Positions 1-9,038 of a stretch of DNA of 64,000 nt are shown here, piece after piece. The stretch is from Burkholderia singularis (lineage in GTDB: Bacteria; Pseudomonadota; Gammaproteobacteria; Burkholderiales; Burkholderiaceae), in the NCBI RefSeq assembly GCF_900176645.1, contig NZ_FXAN01000109.1, forward strand, positions 1 to 64,000, given 5' to 3'. The notes beneath the pieces are model-generated. The model saw only the letters and a list, made by a program, of their open reading frames with translations. It ran no database searches and had not been told where the DNA came from. A program made the position numbers and the translations under genes. Each line of letters opens with the position of its first letter. Within the stretch, counting starts at the first letter, position 1.

Positions 1-116
1 TCAACTCCCTCTCTAGCAGTCGGCCGCGCTTCCTTCTCTCTCCCCCGCTGTCCGTTTCCGTTTCAGCGAAAGAGGCGTGATTCTAGTCAGTCGATCCAAA
101 CTATGCAAGGCTTTTT

Positions 117-1403
117 TCAATACCGCCCGGCAGCAGCCATGAGCGACTCCAGCGGCACCGCGTCGGCCATCGCCTGATAGCCTGCATCGTTGGGGTGAAT
201 ATCGTCGCCGCTGTTATAGCGACGCTGCAATTCGGAGGGCTTTGCCGGATCGCGCAAAGCAGCGTCGAAATCCATCACGCCATCGAAGGCGCCAGACGTC
301 CGAATCCATTCGTTAACCTGCCGACGGATCGACTCACGCGACTGGGGCAACGACGCCGGCGTCAGCGTCGCACCGAACATCGCCACGCCGCGAGCATGTG
401 CGGCAGCAATCAGCCGACGGTAACCGTCGATCAACGACTGCGCGTCGACGCGCGTATGCGGCGCATCGCAATCGAATCCGGCGCGCGCCGGCATCGCCGC
501 GAAATTGATGTCGTTGATGCCGATCATCACAACCGCAACCTTCACGCCCGAGCGCGCCAGCACGTCCCGCTCGAAGCGCCGCTCCAACGCGACGCCGTAG
601 CAGCGGGAATCGCTCAGCAGCCGATTGCCGCTGATGCCCAAATTGAGCACGCCGAATGCCGCCCCGTCCACCCCCTCGATACGCGCGGCCAGCACGTCCG
701 GCCAACGTCGATTGCGGTTCAAGCTCGAGCGCATGCCATCGGTGATCGAATCGCCGATGGCCGCTATTGCCGCCGCCTTCGCCGGTTGCGCGTCGACCGC
801 CAGCTCCGCCACCCAGGCGGACTGCGTAAAGCGCGTCCGATAGGCATCAGGGGCCGCATCGACAGCATGGTTGCCGAGCGACGACACATAATTGATCTGA
901 TTGGCAACCCGATGCCAGACCGTCATCGTCTGACGCGGGCCCATATACAGGCTGAGCGCGTAAGGCTTGCCGCGCGCCACGTCGAACGCGATCGGATCGC
1001 TCTCCCGCTCCTGCCCTGGCGCGACTTCGACGCCGGATTTTCCACCGAATGTCAGCGCCACCGAACTGTCGGCGACAACCGCCGCGCCACCCGCCGAACG
1101 GCCGATTCGAAGCTCGTCAATCACAAGCGGCGTCTTGCCGTATGCATTGCTCACGCGCACACGGATCGCACGCCCCGCAATTGTCGGGTAGACGATCTGA
1201 CGAACGGTGCGGCCCGCGACATCCGGCGCCCGATAAAGCGGCGGCGGCGCAGCAAGATCAGGGATCGGTTGCAAGGCCGTTGCCCACGACGCCACCCATT
1301 GCGATTGCTGCGCCGGCGCATCGGTCGCGGCGGCGCCTGCCGCCATCGGCGCGGCAAGCGCGATGCCACCGGAAAAAGCAATAAGCCAACGTCGGAACAT
1401 CAT
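117..1403 (-). CDS. Secreted SGNH/GDSL-family hydrolase
   Basis: A 428-residue protein with an N-terminal hydrophobic signal peptide ending near residue 25, so it is probably periplasmic or secreted. The SGNH hydrolase blocks are visible: GDSITDG with the nucleophile Ser219, GISGN near 256-260 (oxyanion Gly), GIND near 295-298 (Asn297), and DDIHPND near 400-406, which supplies the catalytic Asp/His pair. A beta-sandwich-like region of about 200 residues precedes the catalytic part, as in many bacterial SGNH esterases. The start is supported by a GAGAGG ribosome site just upstream of two adjacent ATG codons. It probably cleaves an ester or carbohydrate acetyl group, but the substrate cannot be told. 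It is divergent from the paa operon, and the intergenic region holds the PaaR-type palindrome. Confidence 0.85.
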   Translation of the reverse strand: MMFRRWLIAFSGGIALAAPMAAGAAATDAPAQQSQWVASWATALQPIPDLAAPPPLYRAPDVAGRTVRQIVYPTIAGRAIRVRVSNAYGKTPLVIDELRIGRSAGGAAVVADSSVALTFGGKSGVEVAPGQERESDPIAFDVARGKPYALSLYMGPRQTMTVWHRVANQINYVSSLGNHAVDAAPDAYRTRFTQSAWVAELAVDAQPAKAAAIAAIGDSITDGMRSSLNRNRRWPDVLAARIEGVDGAAFGVLNLGISGNRLLSDSRCYGVALERRFERDVLARSGVKVAVVMIGINDINFAAMPARAGFDCDAPHTRVDAQSLIDGYRRLIAAAHARGVAMFGATLTPASLPQSRESIRRQVNEWIRTSGAFDGVMDFDAALRDPAKPSELQRRYNSGDDIHPNDAGYQAMADAVPLESLMAAAGRY

Positions 1404-1516
1404 TCGATCCTCTCTTAAAAAAGCTGACGATTATGCATGAGGCAAAAACGATCCACCGACGCCTGTCGATCGGCGGCATCGAATCATCGACGGAAAAGGA
1501 TTGAAATCATATATTG

Positions 1517-1530
1517 ACCGACCGGTCGGT
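1517..1530. promoter_or_regulatory. Putative PaaR (TetR-family) operator
   Basis: ACCGACCGGTCGGT is a perfect 14-bp palindrome lying 44 bp upstream of the paaA start codon. TetR-type PaaR proteins of Burkholderia are reported to act on an inverted repeat in the paaA promoter, and a paaR-like gene closes this gene block. The role is inferred from position, symmetry and family knowledge. Confidence 0.7.
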
Positions 1531-1574
1531 TGATTTATACTGCGTACCAGCCTCACTTGGATGAACCCATCTCC

Positions 1575-2573
1575 ATGTATACGCAATCGCTCGACCTTCC
1601 CGGCCAAGCCGTACCATCCGACATCGCCGCCGATTCGCCCGAGCAGGCCGGATTCGACGCCGTCATCGCCGCCGACGGCAAGATCGAACCGCAAGACTGG
1701 ATGCCCGACGCCTACCGCAAAACGCTGGTGCGGCAAATCTCGCAGCACGCGCACTCGGAAATCATCGGAATGCTGCCGGAAGGCAACTGGATCACGCGCG
1801 CACCGAGCCTCAAGCGCAAGGCGATCCTGCTCGCGAAAGTCCAGGACGAAGCGGGCCACGGCCTTTATCTGTATAGCGCGGCGGAAACGCTCGGCGTCTC
1901 GCGCGACGCGCTGATCGACGCGCTGCACGCCGGCCGCGCGAAATATTCGAGCATCTTCAATTATCCGACGCTCACCTGGGCCGACGTCGGCGTAATCGGC
2001 TGGCTCGTCGACGGTGCGGCGATCATGAATCAGATTCCGCTCTGCCGCTGCACGTATGGTCCGTATGCACGCGCGATGATCCGCGTCTGCAAGGAGGAGT
2101 CGTTCCATCAGCGCCAGGGTTTCGATGCGCTGCTCGCCATGATGAAGGGCACCGACGCTCAGCGCGAGATGGTGCAGGACGCGGTGAATCGCTGGTGGTG
2201 GCCGGTGCTGATGATGTTCGGGCCGCCCGACGCCGATTCGGTTCACAGCAACCAGTCGGCCAAATGGGGGATCAAGCGGATCTCGAATGACGATCTGCGC
2301 CAGAAATTCGTCGACGCGACGGTCGAGCAGGCCAAGGTGCTGGGCGTCACGCTGCCCGATCCCGATCTCAAATGGAACGATGCGCGCGGACACTTCGACT
2401 ACGGCGCGATCGACTGGGACGAATTCTGGCGGGTCGTCAACGGTGACGGGCCCTGCAACCGCGAACGGCTCGCGACCCGCGTGCATGCGCACGAAAACGG
2501 CGCATGGGTTCGCGAGGCGGCGCTCGCGCACACGGAAAAGCGGCGCCGCCGCGAACAGCCGCAAGCGGCATGA
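1575..2573 (+). CDS. paaA: 1,2-phenylacetyl-CoA epoxidase, catalytic subunit A
   Basis: This 332-residue protein is the di-iron oxygenase subunit that epoxidises phenylacetyl-CoA, the committed step of aerobic phenylacetate breakdown. Ferritin-like iron-ligand patterns are visible: an EAGHG motif near residue 94 and ESFHQRQG further on, with the conserved [14 protein letters not shown] stretch between helices. Length and sequence fit the PaaA family closely. The ATG at 1575 is chosen because a longer reading frame would start inside the palindromic operator. It is the first gene of paaABCDE. Confidence 0.97.
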   Translation: MYTQSLDLPGQAVPSDIAADSPEQAGFDAVIAADGKIEPQDWMPDAYRKTLVRQISQHAHSEIIGMLPEGNWITRAPSLKRKAILLAKVQDEAGHGLYLYSAAETLGVSRDALIDALHAGRAKYSSIFNYPTLTWADVGVIGWLVDGAAIMNQIPLCRCTYGPYARAMIRVCKEESFHQRQGFDALLAMMKGTDAQREMVQDAVNRWWWPVLMMFGPPDADSVHSNQSAKWGIKRISNDDLRQKFVDATVEQAKVLGVTLPDPDLKWNDARGHFDYGAIDWDEFWRVVNGDGPCNRERLATRVHAHENGAWVREAALAHTEKRRRREQPQAA

Positions 2574-2676
2574 CACGGGCGGCCGTCGCGCCAAACACCG
2601 TGGAAGTATCGTGAAACGCCGCGGCGAGCGCCGCCGCCATCCGCGTCTGTGGAATTCAGCAAATCAGGAGCAAGCG

Positions 2677-2961
2677 ATGAGCAACGAATGGCCGATCTGG
2701 GAAGTTTTCGTGCGCAGCAAACAGGGGCTCGACCATAAGCACTGCGGCAGCCTGCACGCGGCCGATGCATCGATGGCGCTGCGCATGGCGCGCGATGTCT
2801 ACACGCGCCGCCAGGAGGGCGTGAGTATCTGGGTCGTGCCGTCGGCGGCGATCACGGCATCCGATCCGAATGAGAAAGCGGAGCTGTTCGAGCCGGCGGG
2901 AGACAAGATCTACCGCCATCCGACGTTCTACACGCTGCCCGACGAAGTCAACCACATGTGA
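2677..2961 (+). CDS. paaB: 1,2-phenylacetyl-CoA epoxidase, subunit B
   Basis: A 94-residue PaaB protein beginning MSNEWPIWEVFVRSKQGL, the standard start of the family, with the conserved HKHCGSLHAAD segment. PaaB is a small subunit of the epoxidase complex that bridges PaaA-PaaC units and is needed for activity. The start at 2677 has a good CAGGAG ribosome site, although the same frame is open far upstream through paaA. Its stop overlaps the paaC GTG start, which suggests translational coupling. Confidence 0.96.
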   Translation: MSNEWPIWEVFVRSKQGLDHKHCGSLHAADASMALRMARDVYTRRQEGVSIWVVPSAAITASDPNEKAELFEPAGDKIYRHPTFYTLPDEVNHM

Positions 2962-3779
2962 GCGAGCCGCCTGTCATGACGATCACGCCCCAGCATCTCG
3001 CTTACGTGCTGCGCCTCGCGGACAACGCGCTGATCCTCGGCCAGCGCAATGCCGAATGGTGCGGCCACGGCCCCATCCTCGAGGAAGACATCGCGCTCGC
3101 CAATATGAGCCTCGATTTGATCGGGCAGGCGCGTCTGTTGTATACGCACGCGGCCGATCTCGAACGCCAACTGACCGACATCGAAAAGACCGAGGACGAT
3201 TACGCCTATTTCCGAGGCGAGCGCGAATTCACGAACTACACGTTCGTCGAACTGCCGCATTACGGCCCGCTCTGCGGCACCGCGCATGCGCCGCTCGACT
3301 ATGCGGTGACGATCGTGCGCAATTTCCTTTATTCGACGCTGATGCTGCACGTCTTTCAGGCGCTCGAGACATCAAGCGACGCGCAACTCGCGGCTATCGC
3401 GTCAAAATCGCTGAAGGAGACGCGCTATCACGCCCATCACGCACGCGAATGGCTGATCCGCCTCGGCGACGGCACCGACGAATCGCACGCCCGCACTCAA
3501 GCCGCGCTCGATTATCTGATGCCGTACACGTGCGAGTTTTTCGTCGCGGACGAAATCGACGCCGCGGCCGCGACGGCGGGCATCGGCCCGGCAATCGCAT
3601 CGCTCGACGCCGCGTGGCGCGCAGACGTCGACGCGGCGCTCGACGAAGCGACGCTCGCGCCGCCCAAATCTAGCCTGCATGTACCGGCCGGCAAGCGCGG
3701 CGAGCACTCCGAGCACTTCGGCTATCTGCTCGCGCAAATGCAGAGCACCGCACGTCAGCATCCAGGCGCGTCCTGGTAA
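2958..3779 (+). CDS. paaC: 1,2-phenylacetyl-CoA epoxidase, structural subunit C
   Basis: PaaC is the ferritin-like partner of PaaA that holds the complex together and lacks the catalytic di-iron site. The protein is 273 residues from the GTG at 2958 (267 from the ATG at 2976) and carries the family signatures RLADNALILGQRNAEWCGHG and LGDGTDESH. The GTG start overlaps the paaB stop by 4 bp. The internal ATG would be a conventional alternative, and the sequence does not decide between them. Confidence 0.95.
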   Translation: MSEPPVMTITPQHLAYVLRLADNALILGQRNAEWCGHGPILEEDIALANMSLDLIGQARLLYTHAADLERQLTDIEKTEDDYAYFRGEREFTNYTFVELPHYGPLCGTAHAPLDYAVTIVRNFLYSTLMLHVFQALETSSDAQLAAIASKSLKETRYHAHHAREWLIRLGDGTDESHARTQAALDYLMPYTCEFFVADEIDAAAATAGIGPAIASLDAAWRADVDAALDEATLAPPKSSLHVPAGKRGEHSEHFGYLLAQMQSTARQHPGASW

Positions 3780-3792
3780 GTCCGTGCAGCGA

Positions 3793-4662
3793 ATGATGAA
3801 ATTCGAAACGACCTCGTCCACGTTGCCGCCCTCCGCCGTATCCGGCCCGCCGGCGCTCGCGCCCGTCACGCCCGGCCGGCAGAAGCAAGCGTCGGGGCTG
3901 GCGACTCGCCCGTCCCATCGATCGATCGGTGAAACCGGCCAGCCGGTTCGCGATCCCGATCGGCCTGGGCCAACAGCGCCGAGCGCTCAATCGTCTTGTG
4001 CCGGCGGTCTGCCGGCTGCCGGCACGGATCGCTCAGCTACCCGGCCGCAATGGCTCGCCGCCGGCGCCAACGGCAGCAACACTGCGCACGACGACGAAAC
4101 GCTTGTCGCGCGCGCGAGGCAAGCGCTCGAATCCGTGCCCGATCCGGAAATCCCGGTCGTCTCGATCCGCGAGCTGGGCATCCTGCGCGATGTCCGACGC
4201 GCCCCGGACGGCACGCTCGAAATCGTCATCACGCCGACTTACTCCGGCTGCCCGGCGATGCAGCAGATCGCCGACGATATCGGCGCCGCGCTGCGGGGCG
4301 CCGGGCTCGCGCCGCACCGGATCGTGACCGTGCTCGCGCCGGCGTGGACGACCGACTGGATCACCGCCGATGCGCGTGAAAAGCTTCGTGCGTATGGAAT
4401 CGCACCGCCCGCCGAACGATGCGACGGCCATATGCCGGGGTCCGCTTTGGCGGCCGCCCCCGCTGCCGAGCGCACGATCCGCTTCGTGCCCAAGCCGGCC
4501 GCGCCTAAGCCGGTCGTAGCCAACTCGGCCGCCGCCCCCGCTTGCCCGCGCTGCGGCTCCGCGCATACCGAGCGGCTTGCGCAATTCGGCTCGACCGCTT
4601 GCAAGGCGCTCTATCGCTGCATCGATTGCCGCGAACCCTTCGACTACTTCAAACCCTATTGA
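3793..4662 (+). CDS. paaD: PaaD, MIP18-family Fe-S maturation factor of the epoxidase
   Basis: PaaD belongs to the MIP18/SufT-like family and is thought to help assemble iron-sulphur or iron centres of the epoxidase system. The conserved core begins near residue 101, with DPEIPVVS at 117-124 and the SGCPA motif at 151-155. The C-terminus has a zinc-ribbon-like set of cysteines at 251, 254, 276 and 279, with another at 270. Length is 289 residues against roughly 160-180 for the family, because about 100 low-complexity Pro/Ala/Ser-rich residues precede the core. The start at 3793 (or the next ATG at 3796) is the first in-frame ATG after paaC. A start nearer the core cannot be excluded. Confidence 0.9.
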   Translation: MMKFETTSSTLPPSAVSGPPALAPVTPGRQKQASGLATRPSHRSIGETGQPVRDPDRPGPTAPSAQSSCAGGLPAAGTDRSATRPQWLAAGANGSNTAHDDETLVARARQALESVPDPEIPVVSIRELGILRDVRRAPDGTLEIVITPTYSGCPAMQQIADDIGAALRGAGLAPHRIVTVLAPAWTTDWITADAREKLRAYGIAPPAERCDGHMPGSALAAAPAAERTIRFVPKPAAPKPVVANSAAAPACPRCGSAHTERLAQFGSTACKALYRCIDCREPFDYFKPY

Positions 4663-4664
4663 CC

Positions 4665-5753
4665 ATGTCGACTCCGCAATTCCATCCGCTGCGCATCCGC
4701 GACGTGCGGCCCGAAACCGCCGACGCCGTCACGGTATCGTTCGACGTGCCGCCCGAGCTGCGCGACGCGTACCGCTTCACGCAAGGCCAATTCGTCACGC
4801 TGAAGGCGCACATCGGCGGCGAGGAGACGCGCCGTTCGTATTCGATCTGCATCGGCACGACGGATTACGATCGCGACGGCGAGCTGCGCATCGGCATCAA
4901 GCGCGTGCGCGGCGGCCGCTTTTCGAACTTCGCGTTCGATACGCTCAAGCCCGGCCAGACGATCGACGTGATGACGCCCGATGGCCGCTTTTTCACGCAT
5001 CTGAATGCGGGGCACGGCAAGCACTATGTCGCCTTCGCCGGCGGCTCGGGCATCACGCCCGTGCTCGCGATCGTCAAAACGATGCTCGAACTGGAGCCGC
5101 GCAGCACGTTCACGCTGATCTACGGCAATCGCAGCGCCGATTCGATCATGTTCGCCGAGACGCTCGAGGACCTGAAGAACCGCTTCATGCAACGCTTCGC
5201 GCTGTATCACGTGCTGTCGGACGAGATCCAGGACGTCGAACTCTTCAACGGCGTGCTCGACCAGCCGAAATGCGCGACGTTTCTCCAGACGCTCGTGCCC
5301 GCCGCGACGATCGACGAAGCGTTCATCTGCGGCCCCGCGCCGATGATGGACGCGGCCGAGGCCGCGCTCGCGGCGGCCGGCGTGCCGCGCGAACGGGTGC
5401 ACGTCGAACGCTTCGGCACGCCATTGCCGCAGGCAGGCGCGCCCGCGGTCGAGATCACCGAAGCGACGCCCGCCGCCGATCTCGAAATCGTGATCGACGG
5501 CAAGACACGCAAGCTGCGCCTGCCGTATGAAGGCGCAAGCCTGCTCGACGTCGGCCTGCACGCGGGCATTGCGCTGCCTTACGCCTGCAAGGGCGGCGTG
5601 TGCTGCACGTGCCGCGCGAAGGTGCTCGAAGGCGAAGTGCGGATGGACAAGAACTACACGCTCGAGCCGCAGGAAATCGCCGATGGTTTCGTGCTCACCT
5701 GTCAATGCCATCCGGTCAGCAGCAAGGTGATCGTCAGTTTCGACGAACGCTAG
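4665..5753 (+). CDS. paaE: 1,2-phenylacetyl-CoA epoxidase reductase subunit E
   Basis: The 362-residue reductase passes electrons from NADPH through FAD and a 2Fe-2S cluster to PaaA. The FAD-binding RSYS is at 57-60, the nucleotide-binding GGSGITP at 126-132, and the C-terminal plant-type ferredoxin domain has cluster cysteines C308, C313, C316 and C346. The ATG at 4665 lies 2 bp past the paaD stop, so the five paa genes form one operon. A longer frame opening at 4542 only reads through paaD in another frame. Confidence 0.97.
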   Translation: MSTPQFHPLRIRDVRPETADAVTVSFDVPPELRDAYRFTQGQFVTLKAHIGGEETRRSYSICIGTTDYDRDGELRIGIKRVRGGRFSNFAFDTLKPGQTIDVMTPDGRFFTHLNAGHGKHYVAFAGGSGITPVLAIVKTMLELEPRSTFTLIYGNRSADSIMFAETLEDLKNRFMQRFALYHVLSDEIQDVELFNGVLDQPKCATFLQTLVPAATIDEAFICGPAPMMDAAEAALAAAGVPRERVHVERFGTPLPQAGAPAVEITEATPAADLEIVIDGKTRKLRLPYEGASLLDVGLHAGIALPYACKGGVCCTCRAKVLEGEVRMDKNYTLEPQEIADGFVLTCQCHPVSSKVIVSFDER

Positions 5754-5888
5754 ATACCGCACCGATCGCGCGGCAAGCGGTTCCTTCCCGCCCCGCATCT
5801 CGCTTACACTAGGGGCCGCTTGCCGGACGGCCTCGACGAAAATCTGCGCCGCGCGGCAAGCGGTTTTTCTTTGCTGACGACAGGCCGG

Positions 5889-6719
5889 ATGAGGACCCTT
5901 CACGTGACCCAAGGCGGCAGCGCCGCCGCCTCGCTGCGCATCGCGCTCTCGGCCGCCGGCCGCGACCACGATACCGTCATCGAGCTGCTCGACGATCTCA
6001 CTGTCGGCCCGCTGCGCGGCGTGGACGACGCGCCGGACGCGCGCGCCGCGTTCTGGGAACGCGTGATCGGCGATACGTTACCGGTCTGGATCGCCAGGCT
6101 CGCCGCCGAACGGGCTAAATTCGATGCGCTCGCCGCCGGTTCCGAACAGATCGTGATCTGGCATGGTCAAAGCGCCGCGGACCAACTGATGCTTCGGCGC
6201 GTTGCCTATCATCTGCGCAGTGCGCCGCAACGGCTCAACGAGGTGCGGCTGTCGATCGCCGATATGGACGATCCGCGCGCGTGGGCAAGCGTGCGAGCCG
6301 ATCAAGCCACCGCAGCCGGCATTTTTCCGCCCGAGCGGCTGCGCGCGAAGCTTGCCGAAGCCGCGCCGATCTCGGTGCTGCGCATCAGCCGGCTCGCGCT
6401 CGAATGGCTGGAGGCCAGGCAAGCGAATGCCGAGCTACGCTATTTCGTCGGCAATACGTTCAAGAGCGGCCTGTATACCGATCTCGACGCGCTCGTTCTC
6501 GAGCATGCCGGCAGCGAATGGCGGCCGGCCGCGCGCGTGGCCGGTGCGGTGATGGCACTCGCGGATCGCGGCCAGCTGTTCGTCAGCGACACCGTCGCTT
6601 TCTGGCGCTGCCGCGAACTCGCGGCAGCCGGCCGCCTCGAATTGCGCGGCGACGCCCGCTCGATCGAGCATTGGCGAACGGCAACGTTGCGCGTCGCGCC
6701 CGCCGCCGCCCATCGCTAA
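5889..6719 (+). CDS. DUF1835 domain protein in the paa operon
   Basis: A 276-residue protein starting MRTLHVTQGGSAAASLRIAL, typical of DUF1835 proteins; the C-terminal part has the shape of the partner domain usually found with it. The biochemical role is not established. It is co-directional with paaABCDE and sits between paaE and the TetR-type regulator, an order I recall for other Burkholderia, which suggests a linked but auxiliary role. The ATG at 5889 gives the usual family N-terminus. An upstream TTG at 5820 in the same frame is less likely. Confidence 0.85.
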   Translation: MRTLHVTQGGSAAASLRIALSAAGRDHDTVIELLDDLTVGPLRGVDDAPDARAAFWERVIGDTLPVWIARLAAERAKFDALAAGSEQIVIWHGQSAADQLMLRRVAYHLRSAPQRLNEVRLSIADMDDPRAWASVRADQATAAGIFPPERLRAKLAEAAPISVLRISRLALEWLEARQANAELRYFVGNTFKSGLYTDLDALVLEHAGSEWRPAARVAGAVMALADRGQLFVSDTVAFWRCRELAAAGRLELRGDARSIEHWRTATLRVAPAAAHR

Positions 6720-6752
6720 CCTCTCTTAACGACGCTTCACGTCCCGAATCCG

Positions 6753-7364
6753 ATGGCCCGCACCCGAGCGCCCGATCACGAATCCCAACGCGAGCAGATC
6801 CTGGATCTCGCCGCCGCCAAATTCGCGCAGACAAGCTACCCAAGCACGTCGATGACCGACCTCGCGAATGCGAGCGGCACATCGAAAGCGCGTCTATACC
6901 ACTACTACGAGAGCAAGGAAGCGATCCTGTTCGATCTGCTCGACCGCTACACCAAGCAGTTGATGCTGATCATCGCCGAGGTCGAGGGCGCAAGCCAGCG
7001 GCGCGGGCTCACCGAGCGCGAGACGTTCGCCGAACTCATCCGCGCATTCCTCGCCGAGTACGAGACGTCGCACAGCCGCCATGTGGCGCTGCTAAACGAC
7101 GTCAAATACCTTGAGGACACGCAGCGCCAGATCATCCTCGACCGTCAGCGCGACATCGTCGCCGCGTTCTCGCGGCAGCTCGCGCGCGCCTATCCGCAGC
7201 GGATCCTGAAAGCCAACCAGACGGCGGCAACGATGATGGTGTTCGGGATGATCAACTGGACCTTCACGTGGCTGAAGCCGGGCGGCCGCCTTGGTTACCG
7301 TGACTTCGCCGAAATGGTGATCGATATGATCGAGCATGGCCTGGGGGACGGCCGCGCAACCTGA
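6753..7364 (+). CDS. paaR: TetR-family regulator, likely PaaR
   Basis: A 203-residue TetR regulator with the N-terminal helix-turn-helix around residues 30-60 (MTDLANASGTSKARLYHYYE). In TetR-type PaaR proteins the ligand is phenylacetyl-CoA, which releases repression of paa genes. The function is assigned from its position at the end of the paa operon and the palindrome upstream of paaA. It reads in the same direction 33 bp after the DUF1835 gene and is probably co-transcribed, giving autoregulation. Confidence 0.85.
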   Translation: MARTRAPDHESQREQILDLAAAKFAQTSYPSTSMTDLANASGTSKARLYHYYESKEAILFDLLDRYTKQLMLIIAEVEGASQRRGLTERETFAELIRAFLAEYETSHSRHVALLNDVKYLEDTQRQIILDRQRDIVAAFSRQLARAYPQRILKANQTAATMMVFGMINWTFTWLKPGGRLGYRDFAEMVIDMIEHGLGDGRAT

Positions 7365-7604
7365 TTTTTGCGCAGCAGCATTTGTTGCGCATACGTAACA
7401 ATGCGGCGCCTTATTGCCGCGATCATCAACCGCCAATAAATAATCAACAAAAACAAAGGCTTAAAGTTTTATTTGACAAATTTAGAGCCGGACCTCCATC
7501 GAATGTACGGGTTTCCCCTAATCTCAAACTAACCGTTCGATTAAAATTACGCTGCGACGCACAAACGCGTCATATTGCTGTACGGTCTATTTGAGGAACC
7601 CACG
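7365..7604. other. AT-richer promoter region upstream of the GNAT gene
   Basis: This 240-bp stretch is clearly less GC-rich than its surroundings and has no supported gene. A TTGACA hexamer at 7473-7478 could be a -35 element, but no well-spaced -10 is evident. A GAGGAAC ribosome site precedes the ATG at 7605. Confidence 0.4.
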
Positions 7605-8252
7605 ATGAACAAGCCCGAGTCTCGCTCTGCCGACGCGGTCGGCATCGCCGGTCCCGCGCCAGTTCTCGTCCGGGAACTGGCTTCCGGCGACCGCCCGCAA
7701 CTGCTTGCCCACTTTCTCGCGCTCGACGGCGAAGACCGTCTGCTGCGCTTCGGGCAGGCTGTGCCCGACCATGTGATCGAAAACTATGTCCGGACGATCG
7801 ATTTCGGACGCGACACCGTGTTCGGCGTGTTCAACCACGCGCTCGAATTGATCGGCGTCGGCCATCTCGCGTATCTGCCCGACGAAGACGGCAAGCGCAC
7901 CGCCGAGTTCGGCGTGTCGGTGCTCGAATCGGCGCGCGGCCAGGGTGTCGGCTCGAAGCTGTTCGAGCGCGCAGCGATCCGCAGCCGCAACACGCATGTG
8001 ACGACGCTGTACATGCATTGCCTGTCGCGGAACGCGACGATGATGCACATCGCCAAAAAGTCGGGAATGCGCATCGAGTACGCGTATGGCGAAGCCGATG
8101 CGTATTTGTCGCTGCCGCCCGCCGATCACTCGACGATCATCGCCGAGATGATGCAGGAGCAAGCCGCGGTGTTCGACTACGCGCTCAAACGCCAGGCGCA
8201 CCGCGCGACGCAGATCTTCGAATCTCTGCTGCCCGCCAGTCTCACCGCGTGA
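7605..8252 (+). CDS. GNAT-family N-acetyltransferase
   Basis: A 215-residue protein with a GNAT core. The acetyl-CoA-binding motif appears as ESARGQGVGSKLFERA (Q/RxxGxG/A type), after the strand TAEFGVSVL. The acceptor substrate is unknown. The ATG at 7605 has a GAGGAA ribosome site, whereas the longer frame from 7575 lacks one. A strong hairpin terminator follows. Confidence 0.88.
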   Translation: MNKPESRSADAVGIAGPAPVLVRELASGDRPQLLAHFLALDGEDRLLRFGQAVPDHVIENYVRTIDFGRDTVFGVFNHALELIGVGHLAYLPDEDGKRTAEFGVSVLESARGQGVGSKLFERAAIRSRNTHVTTLYMHCLSRNATMMHIAKKSGMRIEYAYGEADAYLSLPPADHSTIIAEMMQEQAAVFDYALKRQAHRATQIFESLLPASLTA

Positions 8253-8280
8253 GCGCGCGGCGCTGGCACTCCACTCATCG

Positions 8281-8310
8281 AAACGGGCGGCCCATCGGGC
8301 CGCCCGTTTT
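8281..8310. terminator. Bidirectional rho-independent terminator
   Basis: AACGGGCGGCCC and GGGCCGCCCGTT flank a 3-nt loop and are followed by TTTT. It lies between the convergent GNAT and Lrp-type genes and can serve both. Confidence 0.85.
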
Positions 8311-8339
8311 CGTTACCGCATTTCATCGCCGCGCCGGAT

Positions 8340-8855
8340 TCAGCGGATCGGCAGCGCGGTGGTCTCCTTGAAGCGTTCGAGCGAGAAGCTCGTCTTCACG
8401 TCGATCACCGACGGATGGTGCAGCAACTGCTCCTGCATGAAGCGCGAGAAATGCGCCATGTCCTCGACCTGCACACGCAGCAGGTAATCCATATCGCCCG
8501 TCATCGCATGGCACGCGACCACCTCGGGCCACGCCTGCACCGCTGCGCGGAACAGATCCGCATGCGTCGCGCCCGCGCGCGCGGACGGCTCCTCGCCGCG
8601 CGCGAATGCGACGCCCCCCCGCTTCTCCAGCCGCACGCTCACATACGCGAGCAAATCGAGCCCGAGCTTTTGCGGATCGAGCAACGCGACGTAGCCGGTG
8701 ATCACGCCCATTTCCTCGAGCCGACGTATCCGGCGCAGACACGGACTCGGCGACAGGCTCACGCGGTCGGCGATGTCCTGGTTGGACAGACGCCCATTCT
8801 CCTGGAGGATCGCAAGAATGCGCCGGTCAATTGCGTCCAATTCCACGTGCGCCAT
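8340..8855 (-). CDS. Lrp/AsnC-family transcriptional regulator
   Basis: A 171-residue protein with an N-terminal winged helix-turn-helix (ILQENGRLSNQDIADRVSLS at about 16-35) and a C-terminal RAM/AsnC ligand-binding domain. It is divergent from hppD with about 180 bp between them, so it is a likely local regulator of tyrosine catabolism. An insert after VRLEKRGG (about residues 77-95) makes it slightly longer than typical Lrp proteins. Confidence 0.9.
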   Translation of the reverse strand: MAHVELDAIDRRILAILQENGRLSNQDIADRVSLSPSPCLRRIRRLEEMGVITGYVALLDPQKLGLDLLAYVSVRLEKRGGVAFARGEEPSARAGATHADLFRAAVQAWPEVVACHAMTGDMDYLLRVQVEDMAHFSRFMQEQLLHHPSVIDVKTSFSLERFKETTALPIR

Positions 8856-9038
8856 TTTCTACCTCCATCAACTCAATTTAAGATGGAAAATTGCTCGAGC
8901 GTAACGTTGTACGATTAAGTTCGCAAGTTTTCGCCCAGCCGCCCCCGCTACACTTTGCCGCAGTCATTCATTGAGCACGCGCAGCGCGCTCGGAGCAAGC
9001 GCCGAAGCGCCCGCTCCGCTATCGACACAGGAGACACC

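Noticed and set aside
195-1418. 407-codon plus-strand open frame opposite the SGNH hydrolase
   Set aside because: It is an Arg/His-rich antisense shadow of a gene with all catalytic blocks intact.
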